A model generated the notes under the pieces. The model had not been told where the DNA came from, did no database searches, and worked only from the letters and a program-made list of their open reading frames with translations. A DNA stretch of 64,000 nt from Anthonomus grandis grandis (taxonomy: Eukaryota; Arthropoda; Insecta; Coleoptera; Curculionidae), in contig NC_065551.1 of assembly GCF_022605725.1 (NCBI RefSeq), forward strand, positions 28,334,001-28,398,000, written 5' to 3'. A program made the position numbers and the translations under genes. Below are positions 1 through 13,245 of the stretch, piece by piece (position 1 is the first letter of the stretch; every line of letters starts with the position of its first letter).

Positions 1-577
1 ATACCCGAAAAATGAAAAATTCCAAATTTTGAAGGTCGATATCTCGGCTTCTATGGGAGCTATCGGGAAAATTCCATCGGTTTTGTCTTAGTTTCGTCAT
101 TCTGAATCCAACGAGATCATCCGCAAGGTCGTAGCTTTTACAATAGCCGAGATTTGGCATTTTTGATGCCCATTTTTGGCCTCAAAAACGGACGTCGAAA
201 ACGACTTTTTCAGGATTTTCAAAGTGCTCTCATTCCCTTAGTTCTGCTCGGATCCTGTTATAACCCGGTGTTTTCGTAATCTAGGTGACCCAAATAAGAC
301 GCTAGTATACTTAGTTTGATTTCGAAAAAAATCAATTTTTGGTGAAAAAATTCGATACGGGGGGGTACACCCGAAAAATGAAAAATTCCAAACTTTGAAG
401 GTCGATATCTCGGCTTCTATGGGAGCTATCGGGAAAATTCCATCGGTTTTGTCTTAGTTTCGTCATTCTGAATCCAACGAGACCGTCCGCAAGGTCGTAA
501 CTCTTCTAATAGCTGAGATATGGCATTTTTGATGCCCATTTTTGGCCTCAAAAACGGACGCCGATAACGCCTTTTTC
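1..577. repeat. Satellite-like tandem repeat, 366-bp period, about 1.6 copies, continuing off the left edge
   Basis: The segment starting ACCCGAAAAATGAAAAATTC recurs exactly 366 bases later, and the two copies stay in register with no net indel until a shared CTTTTTC at 205-211 and 571-577. Divergence between copies is low (a handful of substitutions, for example gatcat versus gaccgt near 115 and 481). After 577 the sequence becomes unrelated AT-rich DNA. The local GC content and CpG density are clearly above those of the flanking DNA. The unit has no open frame. A satellite monomer array or a tandemly duplicated transposon end are the two readings; because the window cuts the array, its true length is unknown. 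Confidence 0.85.
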
Positions 578-3467
578 TTGGAGAGTGGGGCTGAATGTAG
601 AAAAATAATTTATGCTTGAAATGTAAGGAATAAATTCCAACAAAATCTTTATTATTGTATTGAGATGACTATACTTGTTACTATTTTTACCTACCTCTTT
701 ATAGCAATTTTTTTTTACTTCAAATTTGACGTAGTTAAACTCCTATTTTTTTCAAAAATATACCAGGAAAGTCACTAATAGGGGTGCTACCTTTTTTGCA
801 GGCTTTCTAGTATACGCTATTTAAAATACCAATTCTGAAGAGCCTTATATATAGCATTTTAATGTTGAAATATATAAATACAGTTTTTATTTTAAATTGA
901 ACAATGCTTATTGTTTTTAAATATAAGCTCTGTGGTATTTAATACATATGCAATTTTACAGTAAAGTGCAACATGTTCTAAAATGTATGTAACCATAGTT
1001 TGTCTACTACTGTGCTAAACTTTAAACTTACGTTGCTAAAATCAACGTAAAATTATAATTTTGTGCACAACTTAAGTGGACTTAACACATATTTAATTAT
1101 GTTTGCAATTAAAGTTTTCTTAGTTGAAATATAGGTTGTTTAGATTAATTATAGTATTTTAAAAATTGTTTATAAAGTTAATATGCTCTATGTGAACTTA
1201 ACACAAAGCATGGCATGATAAAATTAGAAAAACTCCTTTTTAGAGTAGAAACAAATCAGCACGCCTTAAATTTTGTGGAGATCTCCTTAGTAGTAAGAAG
1301 TAATGTCGCTAATATAAATATGTTAATGAAGTGAGGCCAGATAGGTCACCAAACTTTAATCCAACAGAATAGGTTATTAAAACTTTTATAAGGAGATGGC
1401 TAATTAAAAATTTATTTACATGTATTCTAGGCAACTGCAGGTTAAATCATTTAATAATTATTATATAAATTATTAAACTAGTCTAATTTATACATAAAAA
1501 GTTAGCTTGGTGTAGTAGAAAAATTAATTGGAAGTCTAGAAAGCAAAATTCTGTTATATTTGAAATATTTATAAAAAAAAAACATTCTAAAGCAAACAAA
1601 ACCTGTTTCCATATTTTTATTTAATCCTTTTTTGTCATACGTACCAACAAATAAAATAAAAGAGAATATTCAAATTTATTGCTATTTTGGAGAGGTCCTT
1701 ATTTAAACTCGTTACTTTTTTAATAAATCGCTTTTTTAAATAATAATATTTGTTTTAAATATCTACCTTAAGATTTTTTAATTTTGTTGAAATGGCTATA
1801 AATTAGTATATAAATAATAAAAAACTTTCGCTAATCAGCAGCCTAGACTTTCCATTATTAACGATAAATACTCTTATTTATCTCAGATTTTTATTCTGAG
1901 ATTCTCAAGAGTATAAAAATGAAGTGAAATTTTTCGGGTATAATTTTACAAATTAAAGAAGAAAAATACTATTTGCAGGCGACTTAGACACTATAAAGAA
2001 AATTAAACGCTGATATAGAAAAAGGTGGAAAAGTCGAACTCATTATGAAAATGTTTATTAATTATTCAGAGATTCTTATAAAGAAACAAAACGAAAATAT
2101 TTCTTATGACATAAAATTAAAAACATGCCAATTTAACTTTTAGAATTTATAAAAAAATTTTATGAATGTCATATAATTCACCATATTATTAATTTAAATT
2201 TTTTATTTATTTTGTTTTTTTAATTGGTGAATAAAGTATTTTTGAGTTTGAATAATTTTATTATTTCAGTTATTTCCAAATAAAAATTTCAAAAAGCTCA
2301 CTGAATTTTGCATGACTTACTCTAGGGTATTTCGTTTTTTATTTCGGATTTAATAAAGATTTTAAACGAGTTTTTATAAACATTTTATTGCACTTTTAAC
2401 TAACCTCGTATATTTTAGGGTCCCTACCTTAATATTTACCCTCATATTTATAATATTCTATATACTGTAATAAGCAAATAAAAGAAATATTCCTATTATT
2501 CTAAAGTATATCCATACTTTTTCAATCACTCTACTATGTTTCACTATATAATTAAAATTTAGTTTAGCATTACCGACTCTTAATTTGGTTTATTATCATT
2601 TTTATGCCAAACAATTATACCTTACACAAACTAATCTAATTACAGCGTATTAGGCTTTACTACTTTAATACTAACGGTTTTATTACTTAATCCTTGTAAC
2701 TGTTATTGTAAGTAAGGCATGACCTTTTGCTAAATACTTGCTTAGCAAATAGCATTAGTATATGTTACATTTCTTATATAAAATAAATAGGATATGTCTT
2801 AATAAAATTATCATAAGTAAATTAAACAAACTTTTAACAATTTATTTTCCTAGAATTTTTTTTAATAAAATAAATAAAACTAATTAAATATCTGTCTCGC
2901 TGCTTCTATTTAAATAGAAAGATTTCCTAGAAATTTCGTATCCTATTAAAGTTCCTGAATAATGACGAAAACATTATCAAAGACCATCCAATCCAATTAC
3001 TGCCTCACTTCTTACCAACCTTATATTTTATATAAAGAAAATTAGTTAATTACTGCAGTTCCTGAAAAAAGAGAAAACTCTAAGAAAGATAGAAGTATCT
3101 TATTTTATATTTGTTAAAAAGGAAACATCGTCAGGAGTATTTTCGCTAAGTTTTGAAAGTTGTAATTAAAAAAGTTTGTGCGACTGTGACATTCCAGGAA
3201 ACTGGGATGGAGTGCCAACACGCCGGTTCATCAGTCTGTGAGAAATTAAATTTTGTGCCAGGAACTTTGTTGTTTCAAATATCATTTATTGCATTTAAAG
3301 TTTTCATTTCATATTTACGTTGGAGACAACTAAGTTTTAATATTAATCTTGGTAATATTCGTAACCGTTTTTCTAAAGACCAAAAGTATTCTCTAAATAA
3401 TAGTAGTTTATGTTTTTGACTCTTAGTTGTATTTTTTCTTTAGTTAATAACTTTCTCTTTGTTTTAG
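578..3467 (+). other. AT-rich non-coding DNA, presumably TMTC2 intron
   Basis: There is no recognisable coding segment, RNA gene or transposon end. Because the exon that follows opens inside the TPR domain, this stretch should be the downstream part of an intron whose upstream exon lies outside the window. The polypyrimidine-rich acceptor ending in TTTTAG is at 3462-3467. A short stretch at about 3141-3190 resembles 56625-56677 and is treated in the findings. Confidence 0.6.
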
Positions 3468-3608
3468 AAACTTTATAATATACTAGGAGAAACTTTAGCA
3501 AAAATGCACCAGGACGAAGAAGCAGAAAAGTGGTATCGAGCTGCACTGCAAGCAGAGCCAGATCATGTACCAGCACATATAACGTATGGAAAACTTCTTG
3601 CAAAAAAT
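3468..3608 (+). CDS. TMTC2: TMTC2 internal exon: first visible TPR plus the start of the second
   Basis: This exon is 141 nt, 47 codons, phase 0 at both ends, with acceptor TTTTAG before 3468 and donor GTGAGT after 3608. The translation includes LYNILGETLAKMH, EAEKWYRAALQAEPDHVPAH and ITYGKLLAKN. These carry the TPR signature (small residues at positions 8, 20 and 27, Pro at 32) and the wording typical of the TMTC2 C-terminal TPR array. TMTC1-4 are multi-pass ER proteins with lumenal TPRs that O-mannosylate cadherin EC domains; TMTC2 has also been linked to SERCA2B and calnexin. The catalytic and membrane parts are not in the window. The assignment to TMTC2 rather than another TMTC rests on remembered family wording and continuity with the next three exons. 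Codon use and GC content are clearly higher than in the flanking introns. Confidence 0.88.
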
Positions 3609-6600
3609 GTGAGTGATTTAAAACACATATTGTAGTAGATTTTGTATGCATAACATAATGGGATACGGAAAGCTCTCTACGTGTTTGTAGAGTTATTGAA
3701 GCCAAAGAGAAACTTAGTGAATAAAGATTGGCCTAAACATTTATTTAAGAAAGTAAATATGGGTATTATAACAAAATCAGTAAGGTTGACTACATGAAAG
3801 AAAGCTTGACTATTTTAAAAAAACATAAAATTGAAAGTAATTTGCAATAACCATACGTCTTAAATACATAATATTATTTATAGTAAAATTTTCTATATGT
3901 TTAGTACATTAATTATTAAAATAAAATTCAAACTTGCTGACTTATACATTGCTTCAAGATACATAAAAGTGTGACTTTAAGTTTTTAAAGGTTTAATAAA
4001 TAAAAATTTCATAATCATTCTAATTTTGTGAAGCAGTTTTATTTATTTAGTAGTGCATTTAAATATTAAAAAAATTAGTTGTTTGAATATCGAAAAAAAA
4101 AGCATTAAGTTCTTATATATAGTTATTTTTAATATACCAATAATATAAAGCATAAGAGAATAAATAGTAAATTAAATTGAAATTTATTAAATATATTTGA
4201 AATTTTTAGTCCTATATATTACTCAAGTCACTTCAAATTAATTATTTTTCTTACTTATTGATTAGTTTATTAATTGAAATGGCTTTAGGAAAAAACCGTG
4301 AGTATATCAGCTTAGCTTATTCTTTGTAACTTATTTATATTTATCTTAACTATATAATATAAAAAGTAGTCAAAAATTGTGGAAATGTACAATAATGTAT
4401 TACTGCTAGTTTACACAATATACAATATAGATAAATATGTTTCATTTTATTATCTTAGGTAGATAAGAAGAAATAAGTTACAGAAAATAGTTAATAATAA
4501 ATATTTTTTGGATGCATAACTTAATAGAATATAAAACCAATTATATACGTGCTTATTTAATTATCTTTAAAGGTGTCTAAGGTATTTATGATTGCTCAAT
4601 ATATATTACTAACATATATTTTGAAGGTGTATTATAGACATGAACTTGAACGAAAAATTAAATTTATGGTTACATAACATTACATACATAATATTTATTC
4701 AGTGTACAAATTTGAAAAACGTTTATTAACTTATTAGTACTTTGCATCATAAGTAAATAAAAAATGTTTTATTTTAAGACATTAACAAAATAAAGTAGGT
4801 TCGAAAAGCTTTAAATTTTTAACTAGTTTATCGGTATATACTTTTTAATGCTTTGTAGGAAAACTCCCAAAAAAATTTGCTTTATTCATGCTTTAAATCA
4901 TAAAATTTAGGACATAATAAAATTGCTTTAAAACGTATTTGCACTACAAAATAATTTTATTTAGCTGAATGTTGATTTATATTTTTTGTTTAAAATATAT
5001 ATACACGTGTATTTGTAATATTTAATTTGAAAATAGATACCTATAGACAATGACAAGTAATTATTCAATTTTTTATTTATGTGATAGAATTCTTCCACGA
5101 CAAAATAGCAAAAAACAAAAAGTATATATAAAAACAATTTTTGTTATTTAGTGTAAAAAAAATAAGAATAAGCATAAAAAAAGGAGAAATGACTTTGTTT
5201 TTTTTTAAATATTCCGTCTACACTATAAATGAGCATCAATATAGGACACTAAAAAAAAACAAAAATGAACGCTATATAAGTAAGTACACATTTAAACCCT
5301 CCCTAATTTCGTTTTCTGAATATTCATAAAAGCAAGCGCAAAGTACGATGCCGCGTTTCTGCCAAGAAGGGATTTAGAAGGGCTCCTTTGCCTGTGTAAT
5401 TAGGTCTTTATGCAGAATATGATGCTCCCCCATTAGAGCTCATGCCTAAGCTTAAATGTTGCGCAAAAACTAGAGATCGCCAAGCTCAAATTTTTTAGGT
5501 ATACATAACATAAATTTAATTTAGTTTCGATTTTTGTTTTTTAATATTTTTTTGATACTATGATACAAATGGTAGTTACTGAGTCACTGGGATGTTTTTT
5601 TTTTATTAAAAAATATTAGAAATTCTTCAAATTAATATACTGGATAAACAGACAATAACTTAAAAAGAAAAAGTTTTTCTTTGGCTTGTCATTTATTAAA
5701 AGCGTTTGTAATATACATAGTATAGACGACTTGATGTAAAAAGGTTATTTATTAAAATTATTTTTTTTTTCAATTTAGGATTTTTTTTAACTTCGATAAT
5801 ATAAAAAAAGGTAAATTGGATAATTGGCAAGAAGTCTAAAATTTGTAAACTATTCACTATTTTTTTGATGCAATGATTAATTAATATTTTATACTGTTAC
5901 ACAAGCTCTAAAGCTATCCTTAAGCGAATCTATATCTATAAGTATCAAATAATCATCAAAGAAGAGTAAAATTAAATACGCAATAAATGTTGCTAAATTA
6001 GTTAAATAACTAGGCTATGTAAAACGCATATAATATATTTTTAGACTAAATACTCTCAAACAAGGATACATAATCCAACTGATTCCAAATGTATAAAAAT
6101 TAAAATTAATTACTAATAAACTGGTAAAAAAATGCAACAGCTATAGATAACCTATTAATTGTTTTTTAATTTTTCTCTTCTACAACCTTATGTTTTCATT
6201 TAAATCCTCATTATGAATCATCATCAATCTGAATAGGCACTAAGACTTAATTATTAAGTTTATGGGTATCTATAGCACTCATTTTTTCTTCATTTACTTT
6301 CTTATTTTAATATTTTTTCCGAATCGTTTAGTATTTTAATATTTAATTTTTATACTATTTTCTAGGCAAAATTGTAGTTTGGTAATTTTGTCTTTTGTTT
6401 TTTTTATGATGACAATTATTTTATGGTTTAATTTCAATCTCCGTTTGTCAAAATGTTTGCAGCATCTCATTGTTTTTTAATTTTTTCAGTTATAAGTTAA
6501 TTAATGCAAATTTTAAAGTTTATACAAAAGTACCTCATCTTATATATCCAACGCTAAAGTTCATAAATATAACCCATTTATTAATTTTATTAATAAAGCC

Positions 6601-8317
6601 TAAAAGTTAAAGCGAAACATTTCCATGAAAATCTGATTAAAAGCTTAAATTAATTTTGCCTTTTACTATATAGAGATGATAAAAGCTTTTATAAATTTTT
6701 TAGTACAACATTCACCAGGAAAACATAAAGCAAAAATAATGGTAACTAACGATTTGAAAAATACTAAAGCTAAATAATAAACAACAAATTTATTTTATCA
6801 ATATGTTTCCCGATTTAGGGCCCGAAACTTAAAATGCCCGTCTGAAATTAAATAAAACTTGTTCGGCAATGAAATTTACTCATTTCAATTTCCCGATTTG
6901 TTATGACAAGGATAATGTTACGAGATGAAAAATAAATATTTTATTGTATTTAGTTTGGTGTACAAGAATCGATATGTGGCTCGGGTGGAGTGCGATTTAC
7001 CTTTTGAATTTATAATATCTTGTTATATAATATTTATTTAAATTAAAACGGTGCATGTACGTATGTATGAGGTTTAAAATAGTCGGCTCGAACAATTTTA
7101 TGATTTTATTTTATACAAATTTTATACAGTTACCTAAAAAATCAATGAAAAAATACTAAATCTATTTAATTATTAACTGTTTTTTTATGGAAGCAAATAA
7201 AGTAGAATTTTATTTATAAAAAAATATTATAGCATTTATTGACCTATTAAACGCTGGTAATGCAAAAAACAAATAATTTAAGGTTTTTTTATATATACGA
7301 AATTATATTTCACGTAATAATAAACCTTTTACAGTGGCAGCCTTTATAAGTGCTTTTAGAGAGATGATTAAAATTTATATAAAATTTTTGTTAATGTTGC
7401 AATTTATTTATAATACCTAAATAAATAAAATAAAGAGAATTCAAGTTAATATATTTTTAGAAATATAAGTTTTCTTGCTAAATAGCGAAACATGTCAATA
7501 ACGTAAAGTATCGATCTTTCGTCAGAACATTTTATCCCTATTTTACTTTAATATTAAATAAGACGTGGTTCGACCTTTCTCATTCTAAGACTTTAATTCT
7601 ATATAAGAAGGTACAATATAAAAAATTGAAATTCAATTAAATTCAGAATAATACAAATATAATGGTATTTATGAACTTCTTGAAGAATTTAATAATTTTT
7701 GAATTAAGCAAAGATATTTCATCTGCTCACTTTAAAACAACGAGACCAAATTGTTTCCGTAAAAACCTTTAAGAATAACAAGTCAATTTTTTTTAATAAT
7801 TTATTATCGGTTTTTTATATTTTTAAAGATACAGATCAAATTTGCGTAAAAATCTAAATAAAATGTTGATACCCATTTTATATTAAAATCCTTAAGGTTT
7901 TTTAAATAAAAAGGTGTTCAGGCGTTTAAAACAAAGAAAAATTATGGTTTTACGTTTAAAATGCGATTTTTAAATTTCGAGCATAATAACGATATATCGT
8001 TAAAAAAGACATAAAAGTTCACGGGCATGACAAAGATGTCATAATCAACAAAATGATATGACAGGGAATGTAGATGCAATGGCAGCGATGCAGGAATACA
8101 TTTTATCTTTTAGATATTTCTATTTGTTAAGTATATAATAGATGGTTTACTACTATTATATAGCAAATTGTAATTTATCTAAAAGTTATTAAGAGATTTT
8201 ATAAGTAATAAATAATGTCTTCGCGGAAAAGATCCTAAATGTTCTGTTTAAATATTAACGTATTTAAAATTGAATAGATGTATCTTTTAATTATCTTTAT
8301 TTTTCTTATTGCTTTAG
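3609..8317 (+). other. TMTC2 intron (4.7 kb)
   Basis: GTGAGT donor at 3609, TTTAG acceptor at 8313-8317 after a T-rich tract. It is uniformly AT-rich with long poly-A and poly-T runs. I saw no transposon ends, exon-like segments or RNA genes. The slightly more GC-rich patch around 5340-5460 has no open frame I recognise. Confidence 0.75.
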
Positions 8318-8402
8318 GTAAGCAGAGCAGCAGAAGCAGAACAGTGGTTTAGAAGAGCTCAGCGGCTTGCTCCAAATGATGCAAGTGTATACCATCATTA
8401 TG
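8318..8402 (+). CDS. TMTC2: TMTC2 internal exon: remainder of the second TPR and start of the third
   Basis: This is an 85-nt exon (28 codons plus one base). It starts in phase 0 after TTTAG and ends in phase 1, with the single G of a glycine codon at 8402 before donor GTAAGC. The peptide VSRAAEAEQWFRRAQRLAPND completes a TPR and ASVYHHYG opens the next. The join to the previous exon (…LLAKN then VSRAAEAE…) gives a TPR about one residue longer in the turn than the usual 34, so a nearby alternative acceptor was considered; none keeps the frame. The exon is too short to be found by length alone and is supported by splice signals and by the exact phase match to 40886. Confidence 0.87.
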
Positions 8403-8466
8403 GTAAGCTACTTACTATCATAAAAAACAATTTCTAAATATTTCCTTAATAAATTAATATAATATA

Positions 8467-8893
8467 CAGTGCTTTCATTTCAAAACGATCCACCCTTAAA
8501 TTAGCGGGCAGACTCTTGCCAATTTGTAAGGAGTTTGAAAATAGGCTTTTTTATTGTCTTGCTAATAACAGCGCGCATTTTGAACATTTAATAATATAAA
8601 TTTGTTAAACTAATTAAATTTGTTTTTCTACCCTACCGATTTACACTTTAATTGCTTCTTGGTCAATTAATTTAATTTTTTTTACAACCATTGATAGCAT
8701 AATGAATGCCCTTTAAAATAATGTGTCATACCATGGGGTAGCCATTTGACATAACAAAGTTTGGCGTAAATAAAATATTCATTATTTCTAGACATTTTCG
8801 CTAACTATTTGCTTACACATTTACCGATTTCATTTTTTTTGGTACCGTTGAAGAAAGTTATTGAGGGTGGATCGTTTTGAAATGAAAGCACTG
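8467..8893. mobile_element. 427-bp TA-flanked MITE with 30-bp perfect terminal inverted repeats
   Basis: The left end CAGTGCTTTCATTTCAAAAC and the following GATCCACCCT recur as a perfect reverse complement at 8864-8893. The element is bracketed by TA on both sides (8465-8466 and 8894-8895), the target duplication typical of the Tc1/mariner superfamily. The interior has no transposase reading frame, so it is non-autonomous. The near-perfect termini suggest fairly recent mobility. No matching autonomous copy is in the window: the mariner-type element at 50800 has different ends (AAGGGTG). Confidence 0.9.
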
Positions 8894-11800
8894 TATATTT
8901 TAAGAAAGCTATTATATACAATAAAAATAAAGAAAAAAATATTTCAAGATTAATTGACTATTAAATATTAAACATTTTTTTTTTATTCTCAAACGTTAAT
9001 GAAATTTGTTACTTAGTTCAATAGGAAGTTGCAATTTTTATGGGCAATAATTAAGTTTAAAATTGCATATTTATAACCTTGTTTAAAAAACAAGTATTTC
9101 TACTTAATCTAGATATTAAAATATTATCCTAATCAAGTCTAAAAGATATTTTTCTATAGGTAAATTTAGAATCTCTTTCAATCTCTGATTTTTCATTTAC
9201 GATTTTTAAGATAATTGTATATCTGTCCTTGTATAGGTAACACAAAAATAAATTTTACCGCTTGCATTAATTTGTGTTTATATCTATAACCCTAGAGAAA
9301 GATCAAGAAACTTTAGAAGAATATAGAGCACAGCATCGTGGTAGATATAACATACTTAGATTAGAATCAGTTTTTGATTACTTGATTAAAATTGGGCAAA
9401 AGTCGTGTGCATTAAAGTCGAATAAAAGAATTTTGACTTGATATCTTACATTCTTTTAACTATTCTTTTAATTTATCATATTAAATTTATATTTTTTTAG
9501 TATCTTTTTAAGGTTTACTTGTTTTATAACTTCTATATATCATTTGAGGTCTGATAGATGATTTCGTAAAGACAACTGTAAAATATTATTTAATACTATA
9601 GAATATAAAGGTAATTAAAAAAATGGTTAGCAACAATTATAATCGAGAGATGCAGTTGTGTTTCAATTAATTTAATTAATGTAATAATTTTAAATATAGA
9701 AAAATTAACATAAAATATTTTGTTTAATATTGAAATGTGACTTCATTTTTTACCAATTGTTTAATACAAAATACCCTTGCTTGTTGTGAATTTAAGTACC
9801 TTTCCTAGAGACCTAATACATTTCCTTAAGTTGTATTTTACATACAATCTTAAAAAGACTATTAGAGGTTTTAAACTCATATAAATTTCTTAGTGTTTGT
9901 ATTATTTGTTTATAGACTATAGAGAAAAAGTGAAATATGAACTGAATGCAAATTCCGTGTACCTTTAAATTTTAGATTTCAAGACAACACGCCGAGTATT
10001 GTCAATTTATGTAGTATAGACAACTTTGCTTTATTTGCCACTTTATATTACCTATTTTCTTAATAACGTTTTTTATATGCTTAATTAAATTAAAATATTA
10101 GTGTTTTATGCTTTACAATTTGGTTTTAATTTTACTTACTTAAATAATATTAAAATAACAGGAATAGGTATTACGAATTAAGGGCTGTAATCACATTTAA
10201 AAAAACTAAACAAATGATCTTACAAGAGTATTTTTAAAACCTGTATTAATATTTATTTCCTCTGTATTCTCTTTATATTCCCTCTATATTTGCTCCATAT
10301 TATATAGATTTCATTATTCCAGTGTTTCCATTATTAACTGTTGCTGATGTCCTCCTTTAAGAATATCAGTTAGTTTTACAACTCTGTTGGCAATTCTATT
10401 TGTAGTTTGATTAATAATTTTTTTAAATATTACTTAATTGTGTTGCCATTACCTCCTAAATTTTTTGAAACTCTTGGGTTATTAAATTTTAATTCTTTTT
10501 AATGAGAATTTTAACAAGTGATTTGTTCTTAGTGATTCTATAAATATGTTTATGGAATCAATTTATTTAAATGAAATTCATCTACTTATTTATTTCGAAA
10601 GCATTTTAGGACTTGAGCTACTACTAGAGCAGTGCGATGTAGATAGGTATAAATTAAATAATTATTAATTTTGAAAAAAATCTAATCTTCTATCAGAAGT
10701 TCTTACAATTTCTTATTAAAAAAAATAAAATAAAATAAAAAATTTTTATTTATTTTTTTTTTTAATTTTTGTTTTAACTTGAATGTTTAATCCAATAGCT
10801 TTACCGATCTGACGATGCCTTAGGGCGAAACATGTGTAATATTTTTTTAAAAAATAAACATCTTTTGAGACCATTGACTTTGTGTCCCTCTAATCTCTGA
10901 ACTTTCTTACAATTTCAATAATTACTTCCTTAAAAATTAATGATTATTGTGTTCTCTGAAGTGCCAAGGATGGGAGTCTTAATTATTTATGAACACCTTC
11001 ATCTCCTTTAAATCCCTTTTCACCTATGATATTAATGAGCCTTTATTCTGAAGGCGTTAATGGAAGTGTGGCTGATAATCCTCCATCTATTTTTGGTGCC
11101 GATAGTCTAATTTACTTAGTAGCTTTATTATTTAACTTAGACTGTACAACATTTTATAAAGGATGTCATATTTTCAGCAATTACAAGGGTACTTGAATAC
11201 ACTTATTTTTTTCCATTCCATAATTGATTTCTCTTCGAAATCTAGGCCATTTAGGTTTGCACCCCGATTACCACTCTCAAAAATTTAAAATAAATAAATA
11301 ATAAACTAAAACAATCTTTAAATTATAGCCACAAATTATCCCTAAAAAAAATAGGATACAATCTAAAATTTAGGGCCATTTGACGGGTACGAAGCGACAA
11401 TAAACAGAATCTACGTACTGACATATTATTACCTATTTTCCATATTTTTCATGTCAGAGCATCAATTACACAACATATCAATTCACTAATAAGTGATGAG
11501 TGATTAGTCTGATAATTTATGATATACGTATACTATGATACGTATAATATTGATTTTTAAGCAATATTATACGTATACAATCAATAATTTAATTTATTCT
11601 TTTATGCATAATCTGAAAGGATTTTTTCTTATATCGAAATTTACAGGAATATTAGTAAAATCCGTGGTCTCTTCCAAAAGAAAAATACTTTAAGGAGATC
11701 TATTGAATGCTGTAAAGTACAGTTTAATTTTAGCATCAGAAATATTTATGGTTGTTCAGAGGGATGAAGAAAATAGTTTGATTTTTATTGGCATTAAATT

Positions 11801-13245
11801 TGAAAAACTAGTGAAATACTTATAAATATTCGATGTAAATGCTCCTTAAAGTTTAAACCAGTTCAAATATTAGTTGCAAAAGTATATACTTTCTGTATGA
11901 AGTCGTTTAAAGAAATAGTGTGATTTTAAAAATGATTTCTCTCGTTAAGATTGGATCGCTGAAAATCGAATTAAAGTATTTTGGTCAAATAAAACGCACA
12001 ATATTTTAAAATCTAACGATTTAAATGCTTCGATCAAGTACCTTTTTTTAGAAGCATCTATTTCACCTTGTAAAAGTTTTCAAGAAAATTGCTTGATTCT
12101 CTAAAACTCACATAATACTTATTTTTAGAGCCTAATTAAACAAGTTATAGTTCAAAAATCATGATCAATAATCAGTGTTAAAAAAATTAAATAGTAAGAC
12201 TAACCCTACTAATATAATAATAGGAATAGAGCATTCAAAAAGAGCTAAATTAGCATTATTTTATTATTCTTGAAAAATGCTTATTTACTCCCCAGCTAGA
12301 AGTAAATTCTGGAAGCAACCCCTAAGCTCACGCGACGGCATATTTTAATTAAATGATCAGACGAACCTTTGGGGGGCTTACTACCCGATACAATTTTGTA
12401 TTTCATTTAAAAAGGGTTGATTATTATCTACCACCTGCAGCTAATACGGAACAAACAACCGCTGGGGGTAAACTGAACGAAAGGTTTAATAGCATTTTAA
12501 TAAATAGCTTAATTAAAACTTTCAATATAACTAATATTTATTTTGTAACTGAATTTGGCAAATATCTTTCTGATTAGGCTATAAATATACATGAAGTATT
12601 ACATATTTTGTTATTAGCCCCGTCAGTGCAGTTAACCGACCCTTGCGTCTAATTTAATAATTTATTTTAGGTCCAACCATATAGTAAATTATGCGCTGTT
12701 TTGCAATTATTTTACGTAGGCCTGCTATATTTTATATCCCATCAATTTATATTATTATATTGGCGTGGACGATGGACCGTAATTGTAATGTTAACATAAT
12801 TGTTGTAATTTCAAATATTAAATTATCAAATTTTGCTTTTGGGCAAAAATTTAATGAATTATGGTTGAAGTCCAATAGTGTACTATTATTCCTTGCCTCG
12901 TGTATGTAACATATCTGAATATATTCGCATATTTTTTACAATCCTTCACACATTTGCATAAATTTTAAATGATATTGCAAATATTATTATATTTTATATT
13001 TTTTGACTTTAAACATGTTATTTATTGCTCCGGTAATAAAACGTCATAAAATTTTAATTACATTGATTTACTTAGCTTAAAATAATAACATTATAATGTT
13101 GATATATTTACTAGGCAAGACTTAAGTAACAAAATATGGGTTTTTATGATAGTACAATCAAATACTAAATTAAATTAATTTTATACATTTATTACTGTAA
13201 AGTTTTTGTGATATTTAAAAATATTAACTATTAAGTATATTGAGA
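8894..13245. other. Intronic AT-rich DNA with a probable Penelope-like relic near 10.8 kb
   Basis: There is nothing gene-like apart from the hammerhead-like motif at 10809-10831. Around it, 10780-10920 reads like the terminal part of a Penelope-like element. The more GC-rich stretch at 10960-11270 may belong to the same relic, but I could not find a reverse transcriptase or GIY-YIG motif in it. 11270-13245 shows no recognisable feature. Confidence 0.45.
10809..10831 (+). ncRNA. Hammerhead-ribozyme-like core (Penelope-like element type)
   Basis: CTGACGA at 10809-10815 is followed by a short stem (GCC / GGC around a TTAG loop) and GAAAC at 10827-10831. This is the order of the hammerhead core: CUGANGA, stem II, GAAA. 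The motif is followed by ATGTGTAATA, and a similar context recurs on the minus strand at 34105-34130. Minimal hammerheads of this layout are known in the terminal repeats of Penelope-like retroelements. Stem III would be very short and I could not define a convincing stem I or cleavage site, so activity is not implied. Confidence 0.4.

Noticed and set aside
3373..3705. 110-codon minus-strand open frame
   Set aside because: It is antisense to the TMTC2 exon at 3468-3608 and owes its length to that exon's composition.
8300..8330. Alternative acceptors inside GTAAGCAGAGCAG for the 85-nt exon
   Set aside because: Each downstream AG shifts the frame relative to the previous exon and destroys the TPR.
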